Of a stretch of DNA of 64,000 bases, positions 6,897-15,241 are shown piece after piece (the stretch's first letter is position 1; every line of letters begins with the position of its first letter). This DNA is from an uncultured Paracoccaceae bacterium. GTDB taxonomy: Bacteria; Pseudomonadota; Alphaproteobacteria; Rhodobacterales; Rhodobacteraceae. The stretch is from the NCBI GenBank assembly GCA_947487205.1, contig CANKVU010000005.1, forward strand, positions 117,605 to 181,604. Direction: 5' to 3'. Below the pieces are notes generated by a model, which saw only the letters and a program-made list of their open reading frames with translations, searched no databases and was not told where the DNA came from. The translations under genes and the position numbers were made by a program.

Positions 6897-7979
6897 ATGT
6901 CCCGATCCGATCCCCCGCCGCGCCGGCGCCTGCGGGCCCGCGGCACCGAGAGCAACCCCGCGACCCGCCACGACGCCCATGTCCGGGTGCCGGTGGACGA
7001 TGGCTGGGCGGTGGAGGAGGACCTGCCGCTGCTGCGGACCGAGGTGGCGGTGGAGCGGCCCCGCCGGGTGCTGACGCGGAACACCTCGCCCGATATCGGC
7101 TTCGACCGGTCGATCAATCCCTACCGGGGCTGCGAACACGGGTGCGTCTATTGCTTCGCGCGACCGAGCCACGCCTATCTGGGCCTGTCGCCCGGCCTCG
7201 ATTTCGAGACGCGGCTGGTCGCCCGGCCGGAGGCGCCGGCCGTCCTGGACCGCGAATTGCGCGCCCCGGGATACCGGCCCGACGTGATCGCGCTGGGAAC
7301 CAACACCGATCCCTACCAGCCGATCGAACGGGAATGGCGGGTCATGCGCGGCCTGCTGGAGGTGCTGCGGGATTTCCGCCATCCGCTGACGATCGCGACC
7401 AAGGGCACGCTCGTCGAGCGGGACGCCGACATCCTGGGCGGGATGGCCGCCGACCGCCTGGCCCGGGTCGGGATCAGCCTCACCACGCTCGACGCGGATC
7501 TGGCGCGGACGATGGAGCCGCGCGCGCCGTCCCCCGCGCGCCGGCTGGCCACGATCGAGCGGCTGGCGCGGGCGGGGATCGAGGTGCGGGCGATGGTGTC
7601 GCCGGTCGTTCCGGGGCTGACCGACGCGGAGATCGAGGCGATCCTGGCCGCGGCCCGCGACGCGGGCGCGGTGGCGGCGAGCTGGGTGATGCTGCGCCTG
7701 CCGTTCGAGGTGGCGGGCCTCTTTCGCCGCTGGCTGGAGGTGCACGCGCCCGGCCGGCGCGACAAGGTCATGGCGCGGATCCGCGAGATGCATGGCGGGC
7801 GGGATTATTCCGCCGAATGGGGGCACCGGATGCGCGGCGAGGGGGTCTTCGCCGAGCTGATCGCGCGCCGGTTCGACATCGCCGCCCGGCGGCTGGGCCT
7901 GGCGGAGGGGCTGCCGCCGCTCCGCCGCGACCTCTTCGCCGTGCCGCTGGGAACGGCCGCGCAGCCGTCGCTGTTCTGA
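6897..7979 (+). CDS. PA0069-family radical SAM protein (SplB-like)
   Basis: A 360-residue radical S-adenosylmethionine protein. The 4Fe-4S cluster motif is the Cys-x3-Cys-x2-Cys of GCEHGCVYCFARPSH, followed by LGTNTDPYQPIER and an ATKGTL strand. The family is related to spore photoproduct lyase SplB, but its reaction is unproven. The ATG at 6897 gives MSRSDPPPRRR, the usual Arg-rich start of this family. A LexA-type box in its promoter suggests induction by DNA damage, which fits a repair role. It converges on bmt with a 9-nt gap. Confidence 0.9.
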   Translation: MSRSDPPPRRRLRARGTESNPATRHDAHVRVPVDDGWAVEEDLPLLRTEVAVERPRRVLTRNTSPDIGFDRSINPYRGCEHGCVYCFARPSHAYLGLSPGLDFETRLVARPEAPAVLDRELRAPGYRPDVIALGTNTDPYQPIEREWRVMRGLLEVLRDFRHPLTIATKGTLVERDADILGGMAADRLARVGISLTTLDADLARTMEPRAPSPARRLATIERLARAGIEVRAMVSPVVPGLTDAEIEAILAAARDAGAVAASWVMLRLPFEVAGLFRRWLEVHAPGRRDKVMARIREMHGGRDYSAEWGHRMRGEGVFAELIARRFDIAARRLGLAEGLPPLRRDLFAVPLGTAAQPSLF

Positions 7980-7988
7980 GCCGCGCGG

Positions 7989-9002
7989 TCAGCCGCGGCG
8001 GCGGCCGCGACGCTCGCGCTTGGGCGTCGTGTCCTCGCCGGTGCCGTCCCCGGCCGAGGAGAAGCCGCCGAGCGCCGCCTCGATCCGCTCCAGCGTGGGG
8101 CGCTCGCCGCGCGGGCGCCTCTCCAGCGCCTCGCGCATGGCGACGAGGTGGTCGGGCGTGGTGCCGCAGCAGCCGCCGATGATCCGCGCGCCGCAATCGC
8201 GGGCGAGGACCGCGTAATCGGCCATGACGCTCGGCGTGCCGTCGTAATGGATGTGGCCCTCGACGTATTTCGGGATCCCGGCATTGCCCTTGGCGATGAC
8301 GGGCCGCGGCGCGCCGGCCTCGACGAAGCCCAGCACGGTCCTGAGGAGGTCCGAGGCGCCGACGCCGCAATTGGCCCCGAAGGCGAGGGGGCCGGGATCC
8401 ATCCGGCCCACCAGCGTCGTCATGTCGGCCGAGGTGGTGCCCATCATCGTCCGCCCGGCGGTGTCGAAGGACATGGTCCCGCACCAGGGCAGGCCCACCC
8501 GGTTGGCGGCCTCGGCGGCGGCGCGGTATTCCTCGGGCGCCGAGATCGTCTCGATCCACAGCACGTCGACGCCGCCGGCCTTCAGGCCCTGGGCCTGTTC
8601 CTCGAACATCTCGACGGCGCGGTCGTGGGTCAGCGCGCCGAGCGGCGACATGACCTCTCCGGTGGGGCCCATGGAGCCGGCGACGACGACCTTGCGGCCG
8701 GCGCGGTCAGCCATCTCGCGGCCGATCTCGGCGCCGGCGCGGTTCAGCTCGCCCACGCGGTCCTGCATGTGGTGGAGCGTCAGGCGGCTGGCATTGCCCC
8801 CGAACGTGTTGGTGAGGAAGATGTCCGAGCCCGCCTCGATCGGCCCGCGATAGAGGGCGCGAATCGCCTCGGGCTTCTCGACGTTCCAGATCTCGGGGCT
8901 GTCGCCCGACCCGAGACCCATGTTGAAGAGGTTCGTGCCCGTCGCGCCGTCGGCCAGGAGCCAGTCGCGGGTGGAGAGGAGCTCGCTCAGCGCGTCGGCC
9001 AT
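7989..9002 (-). CDS. bmt: Homocysteine S-methyltransferase (betaine--homocysteine methyltransferase Bmt type)
   Basis: Transfers a methyl group to homocysteine to make methionine; cytoplasmic, 337 residues. Seen: LLADGATGTNLF at the N terminus, FGANCGVGASD carrying the first zinc Cys, and GGCCGTTPDH with the paired zinc cysteines. The start at 9000-9002 has AAAGGA six nt upstream, and the extension beyond it is not conserved-looking. The methyl donor could be betaine, or a methyl-corrinoid from the separate B12 protein at 5.0-5.7 kb, since roseobacters are reported to have a methionine synthase split over several polypeptides. The last ~20 residues are Arg/Lys-rich. Confidence 0.88.
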   Translation of the reverse strand: MADALSELLSTRDWLLADGATGTNLFNMGLGSGDSPEIWNVEKPEAIRALYRGPIEAGSDIFLTNTFGGNASRLTLHHMQDRVGELNRAGAEIGREMADRAGRKVVVAGSMGPTGEVMSPLGALTHDRAVEMFEEQAQGLKAGGVDVLWIETISAPEEYRAAAEAANRVGLPWCGTMSFDTAGRTMMGTTSADMTTLVGRMDPGPLAFGANCGVGASDLLRTVLGFVEAGAPRPVIAKGNAGIPKYVEGHIHYDGTPSVMADYAVLARDCGARIIGGCCGTTPDHLVAMREALERRPRGERPTLERIEAALGGFSSAGDGTGEDTTPKRERRGRRRG

Positions 9003-9066
9003 GGATCGTCCTTTCGGTGCGTGTCGCACCGCAGATAGACCGACGGCGTCCGGGGCGCAAACGCGC

Positions 9067-9375
9067 TCAGCCCGTCACCTCGTCGCGGGCCCGGCGCTCG
9101 CAGGCGGCCAGTTCGGGGCGCAGCGTCTCGACCGTCCGGCCGAGGTCGCGGGCCACCCCGGCGAGCATCGCCGCCTCTCCGGTCGGCTCGAAGTCGAGCT
9201 TGACCCAGGCGCGCGCGCGGTCGGCGGCCTCCGCTCCGGCGAGCCCGGCCTGCGCGGCCGCCCATTCGGCGAAGAGGCGGTTGCGGCGGGCCCGGATGCG
9301 CGTCTCGAATTCGGCGCGCCGGGCCCATTCGTTCTCGAACGCGCGTTCGCGGTCCTCGAAGATCGACGTGGACAT
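9067..9375 (-). CDS. F1-ATPase zeta-type inhibitor subunit (DUF1476)
   Basis: A 102-residue DUF1476 protein. Zeta of Paracoccus and relatives inserts into F1 and blocks ATP hydrolysis. Seen: the family opening [18 protein letters not shown], then [23 protein letters not shown] and ARDLG, close to the usual ~105 residues. Roseobacters can carry more than one DUF1476 copy, so this may be a paralogue rather than the main inhibitor. It is divergent from purC, a common arrangement in this family of bacteria. Confidence 0.85.
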   Translation of the reverse strand: MSTSIFEDRERAFENEWARRAEFETRIRARRNRLFAEWAAAQAGLAGAEAADRARAWVKLDFEPTGEAAMLAGVARDLGRTVETLRPELAACERRARDEVTG

Positions 9376-9497
9376 GGTTTCCATCCTCCCTCTTTTCCAT
9401 CCAAGATGGGGATGTCGCGGGGGGCGCTCAAGTCCGGCTTCTTGTGGGTGGGGGGAGATTGCCATATAGGCGGCAGCGACACCGGAAGGGACCGCCC

Positions 9498-10259
9498 ATG
9501 GCACGCCGCAAGAAGATTTACGAGGGCAAGGCGAAGATCCTCTATGAAGGCCCCGAGCCGGGAACGCTCGTTCAGTACTTCAAGGACGACGCCACCGCCT
9601 TCAACGCCGAGAAGCGGGCGACGGTGGAGGGCAAGGGCGTGCTGAACAACCGCCTGTCGGAGTTCTTCATGAAGGGGCTCGCGCAGGTCGGCATCCCGAA
9701 CCATTTCCTCAAGCGGCTGAACATGCGCGAGCAGCTCATCCGCCAGGTCGAGATCATCCCGCTGGAGGTGATCGTCCGCAACTTCGCCGCCGGCTCGATG
9801 TCGACGCGGCTCGGCATGCCGGAGGGCACGGCGCTGCCGCGCCCGATCGTCGAGTTCTGCCTGAAGGACGACAAGCTGGGCGACCCGTTCGTGAGCGAGG
9901 AGCACATCATGGCCTTCGGCTGGGCCACGCAGCAGGACCTCGACGACATGGTCGCGCTGGCGCTGCGGGTGAACGACTTCATGTCGGGGGTGATGCTGGC
10001 CGCCGGGATCAAGCTGGTGGATTTCAAGATCGAGATCGGCCGGGTCTGGGACAACGATTTCCAGCGCCTGATCGTGGCCGACGAGATCAGCCCGGATTCG
10101 TGCCGCCTGTGGGACATGGAATCGGGCCAGAAGCTCGACAAGGACGTGTTCCGCCGCGACCTGGGCAGCCTGTCGGACGCCTATACCGAGGTGGCGCGGC
10201 GGCTGGGCGTGCTCCCCTCTAACGTCACGCACGCGGCCAAGCCGACACTGATCAACTGA
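9498..10259 (+). CDS. purC: Phosphoribosylaminoimidazole-succinocarboxamide synthase (SAICAR synthetase)
   Basis: ATP-dependent joining of aspartate to CAIR in purine synthesis (EC 6.3.2.6), 253 residues. Seen: [14 protein letters not shown] at the N terminus, [28 protein letters not shown] and [15 protein letters not shown], all characteristic. The ATG at 9498 follows GGAAGGG. It is the first gene of the purC-purS-nucleotidase-purQ run. Confidence 0.97.
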   Translation: MARRKKIYEGKAKILYEGPEPGTLVQYFKDDATAFNAEKRATVEGKGVLNNRLSEFFMKGLAQVGIPNHFLKRLNMREQLIRQVEIIPLEVIVRNFAAGSMSTRLGMPEGTALPRPIVEFCLKDDKLGDPFVSEEHIMAFGWATQQDLDDMVALALRVNDFMSGVMLAAGIKLVDFKIEIGRVWDNDFQRLIVADEISPDSCRLWDMESGQKLDKDVFRRDLGSLSDAYTEVARRLGVLPSNVTHAAKPTLIN

Positions 10260-10306
10260 GGCGCGGACGCGCGACCGGACCGAGATTGCAAGGAAGGGGC
10301 GAGCCC

Positions 10307-10537
10307 ATGAAGGCGCGGGTGATCGTGATGCTGAAGGACGGGGTGCTGGACCCCCAGGGCGACGCGATCCGCCACGCGCTGGGGGCGCTGGGCTTCGACG
10401 GGGTCGAGGGCGTGCGCCAGGGCAAGGTGATCGAGCTGGACCTGGCCCCCGGAACCGGCGAGGAGGAGATCCGCGCCATGTGCGAGCGGCTCCTGGCCAA
10501 TACCGTGATCGAGAGCTACCGGATCGAGACCGCGTGA
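10307..10537 (+). CDS. purS: Phosphoribosylformylglycinamidine synthase subunit PurS
   Basis: A small bridging subunit of the PurLQS amidotransferase complex, 76 residues. Seen: [20 protein letters not shown], then [12 protein letters not shown] and the closing [11 protein letters not shown]. PurS holds the PurQ glutaminase to PurL and passes ammonia between them. A good ribosome site (AAGGAAGGGG) precedes the ATG. Its TGA shares one nt with the next ATG (TGATG). Confidence 0.95.
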   Translation: MKARVIVMLKDGVLDPQGDAIRHALGALGFDGVEGVRQGKVIELDLAPGTGEEEIRAMCERLLANTVIESYRIETA

Positions 10538-11079
10538 TGCGGATCGCCATCGACATGGACGAGGTGCTGGCCGACACCCATGCCGCGAAGGCCGCGCTCT
10601 ATGCCGATCTGGGCTGGTCGTGGCCGGACGCGGACTTGCGGGGCCGCAAGCTCGGCGACCTCGCCCCCGACGCGGTCGAGGCCGCGGTGGAGGCCGAGAT
10701 GCAGAAGGGCATGTTCTTCGCCAACGTGGCGCCCATGCCCGGCGCGGCCGCGGCGGTGGAGCGGCTGGCCGCCCGGCACGAGGTGTTCGTGGCGACCGCG
10801 GCGATGGAATACCCGGCGAGCTGCGCCCACAAGGTCGCGTGGATGGCGCGCCACCTGCCGGCGATCGACCCGCTGAACCTGGTGCTCTGCGGCGACAAGA
10901 GCATCATCGCGGCCGATGTGCTGATCGACGATTCGCCGCGCCATTTCGACGGGTTCGGCGGGATCGGCGTCTGTTTCGACGCCCTGCACAATCACGGCGC
11001 CGACGTGGCGTGGCGGCTGTCGTCGTGGGACGCGGCGCCGGACCTGATGGATCACATCGCGGCGGAGGAGATGCAATGA
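10537..11079 (+). CDS. 5'(3')-deoxyribonucleotidase-like HAD phosphatase
   Basis: A 180-residue HAD-superfamily phosphatase of the 5' nucleotidase, deoxy (NT5C) type. Seen: the nucleophile motif [12 protein letters not shown] (DxD), [10 protein letters not shown] as motif II region, and [12 protein letters not shown] as motif IV. It probably dephosphorylates deoxynucleoside monophosphates. It sits between purS and purQ with 1-nt and 4-nt overlaps, so it is coupled to purine synthesis, an unusual but plausible way of trimming nucleotide pools. Confidence 0.82.
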   Translation: MRIAIDMDEVLADTHAAKAALYADLGWSWPDADLRGRKLGDLAPDAVEAAVEAEMQKGMFFANVAPMPGAAAAVERLAARHEVFVATAAMEYPASCAHKVAWMARHLPAIDPLNLVLCGDKSIIAADVLIDDSPRHFDGFGGIGVCFDALHNHGADVAWRLSSWDAAPDLMDHIAAEEMQ

Positions 11080-11744
11080 AGGCGGCAATCCTCGTCTTTC
11101 CGGGCTCGAATTGCGACCGCGACCTGGCGGTGGCGTTCCGCGACGCGGGCTTCGCCACCACGATGGTGTGGCACAAGGAGACGACGCTGCCCGACGGCGT
11201 CGACGTGGTGGGCGTGCCGGGCGGGTTTTCCTACGGCGATTATCTGCGCTCGGGCGCCATCGCGGCCAATTCGCCCGTCTGCCGGGCGCTGGCCGACCAC
11301 GCGGTGCGGGGCGGCTACGTGCTGGGCATCTGCAACGGCTTCCAGATCCTGACCGAGGCGGGCCTGCTGCCCGGCGCGCTGATGCGGAACCGGCGGATCA
11401 AGTATCTGTGCCGCCCGGTGCCGCTCGTCGTCGGCGCCGCCGAAAGCGTGTTCACCGCCCGCTACGCGGCCGGCGAGCGGATCGAGATCCCGATCGCCCA
11501 TCACGACGGCAATTACACCGCCGACGCGGACACGCTGGAGCGCATCCGGGGCGAAGGGCGGGTCGCGTTCACCTATGGAGACAACCCCAACGGGTCCATG
11601 CACGACATCGCCGGCGTCCTCAGCGACAATCGGCGGGTCCTCGGCATGATGCCGCATCCCGAGCGAGCGAACGATCCGGCCCTGGGCTTCACCGACGGTC
11701 GGCGGCTTTTCGCCGGATTGGCCGGTGCCGCGCTGCCGGCCTGA
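11076..11744 (+). CDS. purQ: Phosphoribosylformylglycinamidine synthase subunit PurQ
   Basis: The glutaminase subunit that supplies ammonia to PurL, 222 residues. This is a class I glutamine amidotransferase with nucleophile Cys86 in [10 protein letters not shown] and the His/Glu pair in MMPHPERA. N-terminal [13 protein letters not shown] and [14 protein letters not shown] are typical of PurQ. It starts inside the preceding gene (ATGA). purL is not in the window. Confidence 0.97.
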   Translation: MKAAILVFPGSNCDRDLAVAFRDAGFATTMVWHKETTLPDGVDVVGVPGGFSYGDYLRSGAIAANSPVCRALADHAVRGGYVLGICNGFQILTEAGLLPGALMRNRRIKYLCRPVPLVVGAAESVFTARYAAGERIEIPIAHHDGNYTADADTLERIRGEGRVAFTYGDNPNGSMHDIAGVLSDNRRVLGMMPHPERANDPALGFTDGRRLFAGLAGAALPA

Positions 11745-11750
11745 ACTTGT

Positions 11751-11767
11751 TGCCCGGCCGCCGGGCA
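11751..11767 (+). terminator. Weak hairpin after purQ
   Basis: TGCCCGG, loop CCG and CCGGGCA form a 7-bp stem 6 nt after the purQ stop. There is no T-tract, only GGTAGTTT beyond. It could be a weak terminator or an mRNA 3' end. Confidence 0.35.
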
Positions 11768-11781
11768 GGTAGTTTCCGCCC

Positions 11782-13539
11782 ATGAGCGAGGTCTCCGACA
11801 TCATCGCGCATCGCGAGGCGCGGCGACGCTGGATCCTGCGCGCCGCAGCGGTGGTGTTCTTCGCCATCGCCGTGGCCACCGTGTGGGTCACGAACGCGTT
11901 CCTGACCGAGCGGTTCACCGAGAGCACCCGCAACCGCGCCGAGGTCCGGCTGGCGCTCTATTCGGGGAACCTGATCAGCGCGCTGCAGCGGGCGGGGGTG
12001 GTGCCGCTTCTGCTGTCGCGCGATCCCGCCCTGATCGGGGCGCTGACATCGCGCGACTATACGCAGACCACGCAGCTCCTGATCTCCTATCTCGACGAGA
12101 TCGGGGCGGCGTCGCTGACGCTCCTGGACGAGACGGGGCGCATCGTCGCCTCCTCAGACCGCAGCCGGCTGGGTGCCAACATGAGCACCTCGCCCGCCTT
12201 CGTGTCCGCGCAGCGCTCCCCCGATACGGTGTTCAGCGTTGCGCGGCGCGAGAGCGGCGGCTTCGCGTTCAGCTATTCGCGGCGCATCGACGTGGATGGC
12301 AGCCTGGCCGGCGTGGTCGTGGTCGGCGTCGACCTGCGCCAGTTCGAGGAGAACTGGGCTGGGTTCGCCGACGCGGTGATGGTCACCGACAGCGACGGCC
12401 AGATCATCCTGGCCACCGAGAGCCGGTGGCGCGGCCTGACCGAGGAGGCGGCGCTGGCCCGGCGCTCGGCCACCGGCGCGATCCAGCGCGCGATCCGGGC
12501 CACGGCCGACTGGACGGTGGTCCCGGTCGATGCCTATGTCGCCGGCGAGGCGGTGATGCGCCAATCGACCCGCATCCGGTTCCAGGGCTGGCGGATGACG
12601 AGTTTCACGAATTACACCAGCGTGCGCGAGCGGGTGAACGGCATCCTCGCCATCGAGATCATGGGCTTCGCGCTCGTCCTCGCGGCGATGCTGTGGCTCG
12701 TCAGCCGCAAGGCGCTTCTCCGGCTGAGCTTCTTCCAGAGGGAATCGATCGAGCTGCGGCGCCTCAACTCGGCGCTCCAGCGCGAGGTGGCCGAGCGGGA
12801 GCGGGCGGAGAAGAACCTCGAGGTCGCCGAGCAGACGGTGCAGCAGACCTCCAAGCTCGCGGTGCTGGGCGAGATGTCGGCCGCGGTCAGCCACGAGCTG
12901 AACCAGCCGCTGGCGGCGATGAAGACCTATCTGGCCGGCGCGCGCCTGCTGGTGCAGCGCAAGCGTCCCGACGAGGCGCTGGCCTCGTTCCACCGCATCG
13001 ACGACCTGATCGAACGGATGGGGGCGATCACGCGCCAGTTGAAGAGCTATGCCCGCAAGGGGGGCGATGCGCTGGAGCCGCTGGACCTGCGGGAATGCGT
13101 GTCCTCGGCGCTGGCGCTGATGGAGCCGCAGCTGCGCCGCCGCGATGTCCGCATCGAGCGCACGGTGCCGATCGACCCGGTGCCCGTGGTCGCGGACCGC
13201 ATCCGCGTCGAGCAGGTGATCGTGAACCTCTTTCGCAACGCGATCGACGCGACCAAGGATGTCGCCGATCCGCAAATCAAGATCCTTCTGACCGGGACGG
13301 GGGGCGCGGCCACCCTGACGGTGCGCGACAACGGCGTCGGGATCGGCGACCTCGACCAGTTGTTCGAGCCCTTCTATACGACCAAGGCCCCGGGTGACGG
13401 CACCGGGCTGGGCCTCGCCATCTCGTCCGGGATCGTCGGCGATCTGGGCGGGCGGCTGACGGCCCGCAACGGCCGCTCCGGCGGCGCGGTGTTCGAGATG
13501 CAGCTTCCCTTGCGGGAAGACGTGAAAGCAGCGGAGTAA
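11782..13539 (+). CDS. dctB: DctB-type sensor histidine kinase
   Basis: A membrane sensor kinase, 585 residues. It has a TM helix at ~18-40, a periplasmic double-PDC/Cache-like region to ~285 (LLDETGRIVASSD, FSYSRRIDVDG), a second TM at ~287-307, a short coiled coil (~320-355), a HisKA domain with His371 in AVSHELNQPLAAM, and a HATPase domain (N box NLFRNAIDA, G1 DNGVGIGD, G2 GTGLGLAIS). In family members it senses C4-dicarboxylates and signals to DctD. The response regulator follows 3 nt downstream. The TRAP transporter at 18.8 kb is a possible target, though three genes away. Confidence 0.88.
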   Translation: MSEVSDIIAHREARRRWILRAAAVVFFAIAVATVWVTNAFLTERFTESTRNRAEVRLALYSGNLISALQRAGVVPLLLSRDPALIGALTSRDYTQTTQLLISYLDEIGAASLTLLDETGRIVASSDRSRLGANMSTSPAFVSAQRSPDTVFSVARRESGGFAFSYSRRIDVDGSLAGVVVVGVDLRQFEENWAGFADAVMVTDSDGQIILATESRWRGLTEEAALARRSATGAIQRAIRATADWTVVPVDAYVAGEAVMRQSTRIRFQGWRMTSFTNYTSVRERVNGILAIEIMGFALVLAAMLWLVSRKALLRLSFFQRESIELRRLNSALQREVAERERAEKNLEVAEQTVQQTSKLAVLGEMSAAVSHELNQPLAAMKTYLAGARLLVQRKRPDEALASFHRIDDLIERMGAITRQLKSYARKGGDALEPLDLRECVSSALALMEPQLRRRDVRIERTVPIDPVPVVADRIRVEQVIVNLFRNAIDATKDVADPQIKILLTGTGGAATLTVRDNGVGIGDLDQLFEPFYTTKAPGDGTGLGLAISSGIVGDLGGRLTARNGRSGGAVFEMQLPLREDVKAAE

Positions 13540-13542
13540 GTG

Positions 13543-14874
13543 ATGGCCCATGCCATGAAAATCGCAATCGTCGACGACGAGAAGGACATGCGTCAGTCGA
13601 TCAGCCAATGGTTGGCGCTGTCGGGATACGACACCGACGTGTTCCCCAGCGCCGAGGAGGCGCTGAAGGGGATCGCGACGGATTATCCCGGCATCGTGAT
13701 CTCGGACATCAAGATGCCGGGGATGGACGGGATGGCCTTCCTCAAGCGGCTGATGAGCATCGATTCGTCGCTGCCGGTGATCATGATCACCGGCCACGGC
13801 GACGTGCCCATGGCGGTGGAGGCGATGCAGGTCGGGGCCTTCGACTTCCTCGAGAAGCCCTTCGACCCCGAGAAGATGACCGACCTGGCCAAGCGGGCCG
13901 CGACCCATCGCCGCCTGACGCTCGACAACCGCACCCTGCGCCGGGAACTGGCCGGGGGCGCGGGCATCATGAAGAAGCTCATCGGCTCGTCGCCGGTGAT
14001 GGAGCGGCTGCGCGAGGACATCCTCGACCTGGGCCAGGCCGACGGCCACGTCCTGATCGACGGCGAGACCGGGACCGGCAAGACGCTGACCGCCCACGCG
14101 CTCCACGCCGTGGGGGCGCGGGCGCGGCAGAAATTCGTCCTGTTCTCCTGCGCGGGGCAGGACGAGGAGGTGCTGAGCGCGCGGCTCTTCGGACCCTCCG
14201 AGTCGAAGATCCCGCTGATCGAGCAGGCGCGCGGCGGAACCCTGGTGCTGGAGGATATCGACGCGCTGCCGGTCAGCGTGCAGGCGCGCCTCCTGGGGTG
14301 GATCAACGACCAGGGGAGCCCGGCCGAGACGCGGGTGGTCGCGATCTCCAATCTCAGCCAGCAGGGCATGACCTGCGAGGACGTGCTGCGGCCCGACCTC
14401 TATTACCGGTTGGCGGCGATGAAGATCACCCTGCCGCCGCTCCGGACGCGGGGCGAGGACATCCTGACGCTGTTCACCCGCTTCACCGAGCAGGCGGCCG
14501 AGGATTACGGCGGCGAGGCGCCGGAACTGTCCGCCCAGGAGGCCGCGCAGCTGCTGCAGGCGCCCTGGCCGGGCAATATCCGCCAGCTCATCAACGTGGC
14601 CGAGCGCGCGGCGATGCAGAACCGGCGCGGGACGGGCACCATCTCGTCGCTGCTGATGGCCGGCGAGGACGACGGCGAGCCGGGCATGACCACCGAGGGC
14701 AAGCCGCTCAAGGAATATGTCGAGGCGTTCGAGAGGATGCTCATCGACAACACCATGCGGCGCCATCGCGGCTCCATCGTCGCGGTCATGGATGAGCTGT
14801 GCCTGCCGCGCCGCACGCTGAACGAGAAAATGGCGAAATACGGGCTCACGCGGTCGGACTATCTTGCGGGTTAG
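13543..14874 (+). CDS. dctD: DctD-type NtrC-family response regulator lacking the GAFTGA loop
   Basis: A 443-residue regulator. The receiver domain has the phospho-acceptor Asp55 in VISDIKMPGMDG and FLEKPF. The AAA+ domain has Walker A GETGTGKT at 174-181 and a Walker B-like LVLEDID at 234-240. A Fis-type HTH ends the protein (MDELCLPRRTLNEKM). Between LFG (215-217) and GGTL (231) there are 13 residues where sigma-54 activators have about 22 including GAFTGA. That loop, which touches sigma-54, is missing. NtrC of Rhodobacter capsulatus also lacks it and works with the housekeeping sigma factor, so this protein may act in the same way. Confidence 0.88.
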   Translation: MAHAMKIAIVDDEKDMRQSISQWLALSGYDTDVFPSAEEALKGIATDYPGIVISDIKMPGMDGMAFLKRLMSIDSSLPVIMITGHGDVPMAVEAMQVGAFDFLEKPFDPEKMTDLAKRAATHRRLTLDNRTLRRELAGGAGIMKKLIGSSPVMERLREDILDLGQADGHVLIDGETGTGKTLTAHALHAVGARARQKFVLFSCAGQDEEVLSARLFGPSESKIPLIEQARGGTLVLEDIDALPVSVQARLLGWINDQGSPAETRVVAISNLSQQGMTCEDVLRPDLYYRLAAMKITLPPLRTRGEDILTLFTRFTEQAAEDYGGEAPELSAQEAAQLLQAPWPGNIRQLINVAERAAMQNRRGTGTISSLLMAGEDDGEPGMTTEGKPLKEYVEAFERMLIDNTMRRHRGSIVAVMDELCLPRRTLNEKMAKYGLTRSDYLAG

Positions 14875-15241
14875 GAAAAACGGATTGTCTTTTCCCGCCG
14901 ATCCGCCCTATTGTCCGACACACGGGTGGGAAACCGCTGAGGACTTTTCAACCCTAAGTTGATTTCGCTGGTGGCGACCCGAATGTGGAGCCGCCAGACA
15001 GATCGCAGCCCGCGTCGCGCCGCATGCGTGCCGGGCCCCCGTTCATGGGCGCGGCCGACCGCTGCGCCGGAGTTGTATACGCGATGCGCGGCACGCCCTC
15101 GACAGACCGGACCGTTTCGACGCCCTCATGGGGCCTCGGCGGGACGCACCGGGCGCCGACGCACGTCCAGATCGATCACCCCGCCGCATCGTGTTCGCGC
15201 CCCGTGCGCGGCCCGGGCCGCCGGGTGCGGAATACGGATAC
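14875..15241 (+). promoter_or_regulatory. Gene-free region with candidate rne promoter and long 5' leader
   Basis: A 367-nt gap with no credible gene. A promoter-like pair TTGTCT (14885-14890) and TATTGT (14909-14914), spacing 18, would start a leader of about 320 nt before rne. Just downstream is an inverted repeat TCAAC-N5-GTTGA (14948-14962). Long leaders that mediate autoregulation are known for rne in enterobacteria; the same here is inference. Confidence 0.45.
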
